Translations under genes and position numbers: made by a program
The notes under the pieces: generated by a model
What the model was told of the DNA's origin: nothing
Databases searched by the model: none
What the model saw: the letters and a program-made list of their open reading frames with translations, nothing else
Assembly (NCBI GenBank): GCA_002422175.1
Contig: DITR01000062.1
Span: forward strand, 931 to 7,767
DNA: 6,837 bases
DNA from: Alcaligenaceae bacterium UBA6179
GTDB lineage: Bacteria > Pseudomonadota > Gammaproteobacteria > Burkholderiales > Burkholderiaceae_B
Direction of reading: 5' to 3'
Shown here: positions 1-4,996 of the stretch, one piece after another
Numbering within the stretch: the first letter of the stretch is position 1
Layout: each line of letters starts with the position of its first letter

Positions 1-167
1 ATCGGGTAAATCATGACCCAGATCAAAACCGCAACCACGAGGTTAACGTGGGCATATTCAAACGCGGCGATTGACTGAAACACTTGTGGCATGGTCAGGC
101 CTAATAACACGCCTGCCACCATTGCTAAGCCAACCCAAACCGATAAAAATTTTTCAAATAAGCCCAT
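1..167 (-). CDS. acr3: Arsenite efflux transporter, ACR3 family (N-terminal part, cut by window edge)
   Basis: Only the first 55 codons are in the window; the gene continues past position 1. The translation begins MGLFEKFLSVWVGLAMVAG and continues through a segment containing YAHVNLVVAVLIW. This is the characteristic start of the ACR3 (ArsB-type) arsenite permease of the BART superfamily: a first membrane helix at about residues 8-25, then the conserved H-N-L-A-V-L-I-W second helix. The family exports As(III) across the inner membrane using the proton motive force. The ATG at 165-167 lies 2 nt after the arsC stop codon, and an in-frame stop lies a few codons upstream, so this start is well supported. 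Position as third gene of arsR-arsC-acr3 fits the product of arsenate reduction being pumped out. No strong Shine-Dalgarno is seen, so translation is probably coupled to arsC. The rest of the protein, including its conserved cysteine, cannot be checked. Confidence 0.88.
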   Translation of the reverse strand, partial: MGLFEKFLSVWVGLAMVAGVLLGLTMPQVFQSIAAFEYAHVNLVVAVLIWVMIYP

Positions 168-169
168 GC

Positions 170-658
170 CTAAATCTTAGCCAATTTCTTAAGCTCGTGT
201 TGAATGCTCAGCGCATCAAGTTTTTCAATTGGAAGAGCAGCCAGAAAATCAATACGTTTTTTGAGCCCTGTCATGATGTCTTTAAACACTTGGCGCTTTT
301 CTTCATCAGACCCAGTGATTTCTGACGGGTCAGCAAAGCCCCAATGTGCGGTCGCGGGGTTGCCTGGCCATACGGGGCAGGTTTCGCCTGCTGCGTTGTC
401 ACAAACAGTAATAATGAAATCCATTTTGGGTGCATCGGGCTGTGCAAATTCGTCCCAACTTTTAGGGCGTAATGTATTGATTTCGTAACCTAAACCAAGC
501 GCAATTTCCAATGCAAAAGGGTTTATCTCTTTGCTTGGTTTTGAGCCTGCTGAGTACCCTGCAAATCGGCCACTCAAATGGGTTGAGGCCAGAACCTCAC
601 CTAATATAGAGCGCGCTGAATTATGTGTACATAAAAAAAGAATGTTGTAGGGTTTCAT
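170..658 (-). CDS. arsC: Arsenate reductase, thioredoxin-coupled (low-molecular-weight phosphatase fold)
   Basis: 162 aa. The cytoplasmic enzyme reduces arsenate to arsenite with electrons from thioredoxin. The phosphatase-type anion loop CTHNSAR (C10-x5-R16) is near the N-terminus, as in Staphylococcus aureus ArsC and low-molecular-weight tyrosine phosphatases. C86 and C94, in the segment ITVCDNAAGETCPVWPG, match the second and third redox cysteines (C82 and C89 in S. aureus), although the spacing is 8 rather than 7. D110 in FADP is in the place of the general acid. It is therefore the three-cysteine thioredoxin-dependent type, not the glutaredoxin-dependent plasmid R773 type. It is longer than the roughly 130-residue Gram-positive proteins because of a helical C-terminal extension (residues about 117-162). 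The start codon overlaps the arsR stop by 4 nt (ATGA), indicating translational coupling, and acr3 follows 2 nt after its stop. All key residues are present and no damage is seen. Confidence 0.96.
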   Translation of the reverse strand: MKPYNILFLCTHNSARSILGEVLASTHLSGRFAGYSAGSKPSKEINPFALEIALGLGYEINTLRPKSWDEFAQPDAPKMDFIITVCDNAAGETCPVWPGNPATAHWGFADPSEITGSDEEKRQVFKDIMTGLKKRIDFLAALPIEKLDALSIQHELKKLAKI

Positions 659-984
659 TCGTTTTTAACCTTTTTAGGTAAGATTTTTGGTAAACATGAT
701 TTACCGCCGCAGCAGTTTTCCATCAAAAATTCGATTAGGGCATTGGCATGTAAAGCATTTGGGCGGTAGATGAGGTTACGACTTTGACGTTCTTGCGTAA
801 TGAGGCTGGCTTGCAACAATTCTTTTAAATGAAAACTCAATGTGGCATTGGGTATACCCAGCATTTCGTGAATCTGGGTGGGTGTTAGACCTGTATCGCC
901 TTTTTGCACAATTAAGCGAAAAACGTTCAGCCTAGACTCTTGGCCTAGGGCAATAAATGCCGAAACAGCTTCTGTATTGTTCAT
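655..984 (-). CDS. arsR: Arsenite-responsive transcriptional repressor, ArsR/SmtB family
   Basis: 109 aa, the usual length. It is a winged-helix dimer that represses the ars operon and leaves DNA when As(III) binds. The winged helix covers residues about 12-76: HTH around LTPTQIHEMLGIPNATLSFH (33-52), then the wing around RQSRNLIYRPN (66-76). The classical ELCVCDL sensor in the DNA-binding helix is absent. Instead a C-terminal cysteine cluster ENCCGGKSC (C91, C92, C97) is present, like the C-terminal three-cysteine site described for Acidithiobacillus ferrooxidans ArsR. As(III) binding there is inferred from that similarity. It is the first gene of arsR-arsC-acr3, and its TGA overlaps the arsC start by 4 nt. 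The ATG at 982-984 gives the normal family N-terminus. A perfect inverted repeat overlaps this start codon and suggests autoregulation. Confidence 0.95.
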   Translation of the reverse strand: MNNTEAVSAFIALGQESRLNVFRLIVQKGDTGLTPTQIHEMLGIPNATLSFHLKELLQASLITQERQSRNLIYRPNALHANALIEFLMENCCGGKSCLPKILPKKVKNE

Positions 985-1007
985 ATTTCCATAATAATAG
1001 AAATATG
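982..1007. promoter_or_regulatory. Probable ArsR operator (perfect 8-bp inverted repeat)
   Basis: CATATTTC at 982-989 and GAAATATG at 1000-1007 are exact inverted copies separated by 10 bp, so the arm centres are about 18 bp apart. This is a reasonable geometry for a winged-helix dimer. The left arm includes the arsR start codon (CAT on the plus strand). ArsR-family repressors normally bind a palindrome at the promoter of their own operon, so this is the best operator candidate in the intergenic region. Assignment is inferred from position and symmetry only. Confidence 0.6.
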
Positions 1008-1024
1008 TGACAAATGTATGACAA
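994..1024 (-). promoter_or_regulatory. Candidate ars operon promoter
   Basis: On the minus strand, TTGTCA at 1024-1019 resembles a -35 box and TATTAT at 999-994 a -10 box, with a 19-nt spacer that is longer than ideal. The -10 box would lie inside the inverted repeat at 982-1007, so a bound repressor would block RNA polymerase. The predicted transcript would start only a few nucleotides before the arsR ATG, giving an almost leaderless mRNA. A second TTGTCA at 1013-1008 has no -10 partner. The long spacer keeps confidence low. Confidence 0.35.
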
Positions 1025-1084
1025 GAAATCAGGAATCATTTATTCTCGTATGCTAATTTGTAATCATTTTCAAAGCGATTTAGC

Positions 1085-2137
1085 ATGTCAGTTATCACTT
1101 CTCGCCTATATCAAACCCTACCTTTAACAACACCGCTTGTTTTAGCCCCTATGGCAGGGGCTGCAGGGGGTGCTTTAGCGGTGGCTTGTGCACGTGCCGG
1201 TGCGCTAGGCTTGATCGGTGGCGGGTATGGCGACCTTGAATGGGTCAAAGTTGAATACGCCAAAGCTTTTGCTCTGGCAACTGAAAGCATAGACACGGTT
1301 GCGGCTGTAAGCTCGCTCACCAACACAACTTCCCCAACTCGAACTCGTTTGGGCATCGGCTTCATTACCTGGCGTCTTGATACAGATGCCAGTGCACTAG
1401 ATTGGGTGCTAGACCAGGCTCACAAACCTGCCGCGATGATGTTTTCATTCGGAAATCCGGCTCGTTACACGCAAAGAGTTCAACAACACCACATCCCCAT
1501 CATCTGCCAAGCTCAGCGCGTTGACCAAGTTTCGCAATTAATAGACGCGGGTGCACAAATTATTGTTGCGCAGGGTGGCGAAGCGGGCGGGCATGGCATG
1601 CGCAGTGATCAAGCGCGTGGCACTTTCACACTTGTGCCTGAAATAGCTGACTGGTTGGCCAAGCATTCACCCAACACGCTTTTATTAGCAGCGGGTGGCA
1701 TTGCCGACGGCCGCGGCCTGGCCGCTGCAATGATGTTGGGTGCTGATGGGGGCTTGGTCGGGTCAAGGCTGTGGGTTACCCAAGAGTGTTTGGCTCCTGT
1801 GGCGGCTTTGCAGCAAGCCGTGAATGCAAAAGGTGATGACACCGCACGCAGTAGCGTATTTGATGTTTTACGTCATTTAGAATGGCCCGAACCCTACGAC
1901 TTTAGAGCGTTGCGCAATGATACCCACCGGCAGTGGGAACAGAAGATTCATCAGTTGCGTCAACACCCCGAGGCCGCCAGAAAAAATTATTTGGAAGGCG
2001 TTGCCCAACAAGACTTCACCCGGGCTCACGTCACGGTTGGAGAGGCCACAGGTCTAATACACGACATACCCTCAGCAACAGCTGTCATTGAGTCGATGAC
2101 CCATCAAGCTAGAGCGTTACAGATCAGGGCTAAATAA
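1085..2137 (+). CDS. Nitronate monooxygenase (2-nitropropane dioxygenase) family FMN protein
   Basis: 350 aa, a full-length soluble TIM-barrel flavoprotein. Family marks in order: LVLAPMAGAAGG at 18-29 after the first strand; GALGLIGGGYGD at 39-50; IGFITWRL at 91-98; PAAMMFSFGNP at 115-125; the signature AQGGEAGGHG at 162-171, whose His170 matches the catalytic histidine of characterised members; and AAGGIADGRGL at 202-212 with GADGGLVGSRLW at 219-230, which form the FMN phosphate site. Members use FMN and oxygen to oxidise alkyl nitronates such as propionate-3-nitronate. Some relatives are NADH:quinone reductases or enoyl reductases, so the substrate is not settled. The ATG at 1085 gives a normal N-terminus but has no clear Shine-Dalgarno. 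It is transcribed away from arsR across about 100 bp and is followed by an unrelated small-gene cluster, so it is probably a single-gene unit. Its expression could be affected by the ars operator, but nothing shows this directly. Confidence 0.9.
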   Translation: MSVITSRLYQTLPLTTPLVLAPMAGAAGGALAVACARAGALGLIGGGYGDLEWVKVEYAKAFALATESIDTVAAVSSLTNTTSPTRTRLGIGFITWRLDTDASALDWVLDQAHKPAAMMFSFGNPARYTQRVQQHHIPIICQAQRVDQVSQLIDAGAQIIVAQGGEAGGHGMRSDQARGTFTLVPEIADWLAKHSPNTLLLAAGGIADGRGLAAAMMLGADGGLVGSRLWVTQECLAPVAALQQAVNAKGDDTARSSVFDVLRHLEWPEPYDFRALRNDTHRQWEQKIHQLRQHPEAARKNYLEGVAQQDFTRAHVTVGEATGLIHDIPSATAVIESMTHQARALQIRAK

Positions 2138-2334
2138 GCCGTGTAGGGGCTGAGATTTTTGGGTTAGAGAAGCCCTCAAATTGCTGTGGGCATTAAGCAT
2201 AAGCGCAATATGTTTAGAGTCGCTAAGCTAAGATACAACATGAACGATTATAAAAATTATTTTTTTATTCAAAAAAAGGCTAGTTTGGCCTTCTTATGTT
2301 GAAGCATATAACTATAAAAAAGATGGAACCCATG

Positions 2335-2568
2335 ATGTCCGAGGAACGTTTTTCTTTAACCCGGTTCTGCCAATTATTGACATCCATTGGCAACACCTTA
2401 ACAGTTTTGGGTTGTTTAGGAATAGTTTTAGGTGTGCTTCACGTTTTCGATTTAAACATCTTTTCTTATGGTCTTTCATCTGGAATTCGCATTATTGGTA
2501 CCGTTGCTATAGCCGGTTGCTTACTTAGTGCAATAGGCTACGGCATTTCTGATTACATTAATAAATAA
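2335..2568 (+). CDS. Small membrane protein, two predicted helices, unknown function
   Basis: 77 aa from the preferred start. I do not recognise the family. The N-terminus MSEERFSLTRFCQ is polar and probably cytoplasmic. Hydrophobic segments lie at about 18-38 (through VLGCLGIVLGVLHVF) and 51-71 (IRIIGTVAIAGCLLSAIGYG), joined by a short loop, with the end ISDYINK. The frame is open from an ATG at 2296 (90 aa), with further ATGs at 2323 and 2332. I prefer 2335 because GGAA at 2325-2328 sits 6 nt before it, the upstream ATG has no ribosome site, and the added residues are lysine-rich and unlike a natural leader. It is the first of three closely spaced small membrane-protein genes; the next starts 19 nt after its stop. 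AT-rich DNA upstream contains a TATAAA at 2249-2254 that could be a -10 box, but no -35 partner is visible. Confidence 0.65.
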   Translation: MSEERFSLTRFCQLLTSIGNTLTVLGCLGIVLGVLHVFDLNIFSYGLSSGIRIIGTVAIAGCLLSAIGYGISDYINK

Positions 2569-2576
2569 TTCATCGC

Positions 2577-2581
2577 AGGAG
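2577..2581 (+). promoter_or_regulatory. Ribosome binding site AGGAG
   Basis: AGGAG lies 6 nt before the ATG at 2588. It is the clearest Shine-Dalgarno in the window; most other starts here have weak or no match. It supports the 60-codon gene as genuinely translated. Confidence 0.8.
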
Positions 2582-2587
2582 AAAAAA

Positions 2588-2770
2588 ATGTTTAAGCGTT
2601 CTGATTTTTTTATCATTACCGCGGTCATGCTGTCATTTGTTATTTCAGCCTACCTTTGGTTTGTTGTTAAAGACCAAGAGCAAGCCATCTTTACAGCCAT
2701 CTGGATTCCTTCAATATTTACATTTGGCATCTACTTTAAGTTGTGTGCTTTGATGGGGCAACGCAAATGA
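2588..2770 (+). CDS. Small membrane protein, two predicted helices, unknown function
   Basis: 60 aa, MFKRSDFFIITAVMLS... I cannot assign a named family. A basic N-terminus (K3, R4) precedes a first hydrophobic helix at about 7-27. A short charged turn KDQEQ (28-32) follows, then a second helix at about 33-55 containing IWIPSIFTFGIYFKL, and a basic end GQRK. By the positive-inside rule both ends should face the cytoplasm. A strong AGGAG lies 6 nt before the ATG. The stop codon overlaps the start of the next small gene by ATGA, so the two are translationally coupled and their products may act together. Strong ribosome site, coupling and good membrane topology argue for a real gene despite its size. 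The function is unknown. Confidence 0.75.
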   Translation: MFKRSDFFIITAVMLSFVISAYLWFVVKDQEQAIFTAIWIPSIFTFGIYFKLCALMGQRK

Positions 2771-2910
2771 ATGATGATGTCTTATATTTACTTTACCCGG
2801 CGATTTTTGTTTTTTCGATGCTTTTTATCGGTTTGGTTTATACCGTTATTGAATTCAAAAAAATGGATAAAGATAAAGATAAAAGTACGTCAAAACCCGA
2901 TGACAAATAG
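2767..2910 (+). CDS. 47-residue single-helix membrane protein with charged tail, unknown function
   Basis: 47 aa, short enough to be skipped by length filters. It reads MNDDVLYLLYPAIFVFSMLF onward: an acidic N-terminus, one strong hydrophobic helix at about 5-28, then a very polar, lysine- and aspartate-rich tail (EFKKMDKDKDKS and on to DDK). This predicts N-out/C-in topology with the tail in the cytoplasm. The ATG overlaps the TGA of the upstream 60-codon gene (ATGA, 2767-2770), the classic form of translational coupling. The layout of one helix plus a charged tail resembles small accessory subunits such as CcoQ of cbb3 oxidase, but I see no sequence identity to CcoQ and no oxidase genes nearby, so no function is assigned. 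The tail includes a three-fold GATAAA tandem repeat. Confidence 0.65.
   Translation: MNDDVLYLLYPAIFVFSMLFIGLVYTVIEFKKMDKDKDKSTSKPDDK
2866..2883 (+). repeat. Three tandem copies of GATAAA
   Basis: GATAAA occurs three times without interruption and in frame, encoding DKDKDK in the tail of the 47-residue membrane protein. Such hexamer runs can change copy number by slippage without breaking the frame. It may be simple low-complexity coding. Confidence 0.7.
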
Positions 2911-2953
2911 TTGATAGTTTCTATTTATATTAAAGTTCTTCGATGACATGTAG

Positions 2954-3002
2954 CAGGCGTTCGTTTGGAAGGCCTATCTAAATTTTCAATATCGAACGCT
3001 TG
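2954..3002 (+). repeat. Inverted repeat / hairpin upstream of aapJ
   Basis: CAGGCGTTCG at 2954-2963 can pair with CGAACGCTTG at 2993-3002, giving 10 pairs including one G-U, with a 29-nt loop. No T-run follows, so it is not a standard terminator. It lies between the small membrane-protein genes and the amino-acid importer, 78 nt before the preferred aapJ start. It could be an operator for a dimeric regulator or an mRNA leader structure; the sequence alone does not decide. The rest of 2911-3080 shows no convincing sigma70 promoter by eye. Confidence 0.45.
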
Positions 3003-3080
3003 AAACCCCTAAAACAAGTCATTTAGCTGGCATCTAAAGCGTGTATGCTACGAAAATTCATACATGACAACGGGGCTATC

Positions 3081-4124
3081 ATGTCAAAGGTACTAGCAGC
3101 AGTTCTGTCTTCTTTTGCACTATTAGCAGTGTTACCTGCAGCATCTCAGGCGGGCGAGCAGCTCGATCGAATCAAGCAAAAAGGTCAACTTGTTTGCATT
3201 GTTAACCCTAATTCACCTGGGTTTTCTGTGCCAGACAGCCAAGGTGTTTTTCAAGGTTTCAATGTTGATTTTTGCCGCATGGCAGCAGGTGCGATTTTTG
3301 GCGATGTGAGTAAAGTTGAGTTGCGTGGCGTTGGGTTTTCAGATTCATTGAAAACCATGATTGCCGGTGATGCTGATATGGCCTCACGTTCAATAACTGA
3401 AACAGCCACTCGCGCCACTGAGCCCAATTTAGCTTTCGTTGCCACGACGTTTTATGATGGTCAAGGCTTTATGGTGCCTAAATCACTTAAGGTCACAAGC
3501 GCCAAAGAATTAAAAGGCGCGACTATTTGTGCTGAAGATGGCACAACAACTCTACAAAGCTTAGCTGATTACTTCGGTCGCTTTAACATCAAATACACGG
3601 TTCAAAACATTGCTGACAAATCAGCACGTCTGCAGGCTTTTTTCTCGGGCAAATGTGATGCGTTGTCTAGCGATTTGAGTGCTTTGGCATCAGATCGCCG
3701 CTTGGCACCTAACCCTGATGACTTCGTGATTTTGCCTGAGGTCATTTCAAACGAGCCTCTCACACTGGTTAGCCGCCCCGACAAAGCGTTACAAGATGCC
3801 ATTTTTTGGGGCTTTCAAGCAATGTTAACGGCCGAAGAGTTAGGTATCAATTCTAAAAATATTGATCAAATCATGAGCCAAATTGATACGGCATCGCCTA
3901 AAGTTAAACGATTACTCTCGCCTAATGAAGCCACAGGTGATGTAGCCAAGAAACTGGGTATTAGCCCCAACTGGAGCTATGTCATTATCAAAAATGTAGG
4001 GAACTACAGCGAGGTGTTTGAGCGCAACTTGGGTAAAGACTCTGCCCTAAAAATTGATCGTCAAACCAGCCCTAATCGCTTGGCCATTGATGGCGGTTTG
4101 CTGTATGCCTACCCAATCAGATAA
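3081..4124 (+). CDS. aapJ: Amino-acid ABC transporter periplasmic binding protein (AapJ/BztA type)
   Basis: 347 aa from the preferred start, close to the usual 340 or so of AapJ/BztA. Exported to the periplasm, it captures L-amino acids (general or acidic/amide types in characterised relatives) and delivers them to the AapQM permeases. A signal peptide is clear: MSKVLAAVL, a hydrophobic core and a cleavage site ASQA/GEQ after residue 24. The mature part has family marks: LDRIKQKGQLVC, FQGFNVDFCRMAAGAIFGD (57-75), TFYDGQGFMV (123-132), ATICAEDGTTT (147-157), SGKCDALSSD (189-198), and C-terminal VGNYSEVFERN and DGGLLYAYPIR. Four cysteines (C39, C65, C150, C192) match the positions conserved in the family. 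Ligand-loop residues differ from the common form: SRSITETATR (102-111) where relatives often read close to SRNTTWTMSR, so specificity may differ. An ATG at 3045 would add 12 residues before the signal; 3081 gives a cleaner leader. The stop overlaps the next ATG by 1 nt. Confidence 0.88.
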   Translation: MSKVLAAVLSSFALLAVLPAASQAGEQLDRIKQKGQLVCIVNPNSPGFSVPDSQGVFQGFNVDFCRMAAGAIFGDVSKVELRGVGFSDSLKTMIAGDADMASRSITETATRATEPNLAFVATTFYDGQGFMVPKSLKVTSAKELKGATICAEDGTTTLQSLADYFGRFNIKYTVQNIADKSARLQAFFSGKCDALSSDLSALASDRRLAPNPDDFVILPEVISNEPLTLVSRPDKALQDAIFWGFQAMLTAEELGINSKNIDQIMSQIDTASPKVKRLLSPNEATGDVAKKLGISPNWSYVIIKNVGNYSEVFERNLGKDSALKIDRQTSPNRLAIDGGLLYAYPIR

Positions 4125-4996
4125 TGGTTGGATCGGTTCGTTTGCCGGCGCTTGATTTTGGGTTTTTTTTTCAGCCGGCAGGCTTTGACATTAGCTATGC
4201 GCCATTCGCCTTTACGGCGACCGACACCTTTGCGCGTGCGTTTGCAGTTGGTCTGACCAATACACTGATCATGTCAGGGGTGGCAGGCTTGGGCGCCTTG
4301 GTGCTCGGCATTTTGATCGGGGTTGGCACGGTAATCGGCAATTCCTTTGGCCGATTGGCACTCAATGGCTTTATCGGGCTGATGCGTAACTTGCCCAAAC
4401 TACTCATTTTGTTGGCAATTTACATTGTTTTTATACAAAACATGCCTTTGCCACGTGAGCCTTGGAACCCGTTACCAGGTATCTATTTAACCAACCGTGG
4501 GCTCAGTTTTCCTGGTTTTGATTTCAGTTTAGGCACTTTTGATTGGCCCACCATGTCTCGCTTTGGGCTGAGTGGTGGCATGTTGGTGCCTACACAGTTC
4601 GTGGTTTTATGGCTGGCACTCGTGGTCTATCACGGCGCTCAAATAGGTGAAATTGTCAGGGGTGGTCTTCAATCAATTGGTCAAGGCCAATGGGACGGCG
4701 CCACCGCGCTGGGTTTAAATACGCGCTTAAAACTTAAGCTAGTCATATTGCCACAGGTCTTTCGGCAGATTCTTCCCTCTATGATTAGTCAGTTTATCAA
4801 TCTTCTTAAAAATACATCTATTGGTTTGGCGGTGGGTTTTGCTGACTTGATGGGCGTGGCCAGTACCACGATAAATCAAGCGTTTAAGCCAATCGAAGTG
4901 ATGACAGTGGTCATGCTGCTTTATTTAAGCATTGGTTTATTGCTTTCAGTTTCTTTGAATATGTTGAATCAACGCCTTCGTCGGGGGCTTACTTGA
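4124..4996 (+). CDS. aapQ: Amino-acid ABC transporter permease, AapQ/BztB type (short N-terminus)
   Basis: 290 aa inner-membrane subunit of the HisMQ (polar amino-acid) permease family. Residues 10-43 (LDFGFFFQPAGFDIS to FARAFAVG) match the periplasmic segment that precedes the core in AapQ, followed by NTLIMSG and helices at about 45-70 and 80-105. The PGIYLTNRGLSFP stretch (118-130) is typical of AapQ. The cytoplasmic EAA loop that docks the ATPase is at about 176-211 (GEIVRGGLQSIGQGQW ... LGLN ... VILPQ), followed by helices to the end. AapQ and BztB proteins usually have around 400 residues, with an extra helix before this point; here it is missing, and an in-frame TGA at 4088-4090 leaves only 33 nt of open frame upstream. 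RNLPK at 88-92 differs from the frequent RNIPL. The ATG overlaps the aapJ stop (TAATG), and the gene ends in a TTGA overlap with aapM. The core looks intact, so it is probably functional. Confidence 0.87.
   Translation: MVGSVRLPALDFGFFFQPAGFDISYAPFAFTATDTFARAFAVGLTNTLIMSGVAGLGALVLGILIGVGTVIGNSFGRLALNGFIGLMRNLPKLLILLAIYIVFIQNMPLPREPWNPLPGIYLTNRGLSFPGFDFSLGTFDWPTMSRFGLSGGMLVPTQFVVLWLALVVYHGAQIGEIVRGGLQSIGQGQWDGATALGLNTRLKLKLVILPQVFRQILPSMISQFINLLKNTSIGLAVGFADLMGVASTTINQAFKPIEVMTVVMLLYLSIGLLLSVSLNMLNQRLRRGLT

Noticed and set aside
71..325. Plus-strand open frame of 84 codons
   Set aside because: It is antisense to arsC and acr3, both strongly supported by motifs. The translation shows no family features and no ribosome site.
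2147..2175. GGGCT ... AGCCC inverted repeat after the oxygenase gene
   Set aside because: Five pairs with a 19-nt loop and no T-run after it. Expected by chance and not a convincing terminator.
2271..2298. Possible terminator hairpin (AAGGC ... GCCTT) before the small-gene cluster
   Set aside because: The stem has only five good pairs, is followed by TTCTT rather than a T-run, and lies about 135 nt after the oxygenase stop. Too weak to call.
2296..2334. ATG at 2296 as start of the first small membrane-protein gene (90 aa)
   Set aside because: There is no ribosome site before it and the added residues look unnatural. ATG 2335 has GGAA at a suitable distance, so the shorter form is preferred.
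3022..3040. TGGCA-containing sigma54-like site upstream of aapJ
   Set aside because: The downstream GC element at the required spacing is not matched, so it does not meet the -24/-12 pattern.
3045..3080. ATG at 3045 as start of aapJ
   Set aside because: It would put 12 mixed residues, including acidic and polar ones, before an already complete signal peptide. The start at 3081 gives a normal leader and usual length.
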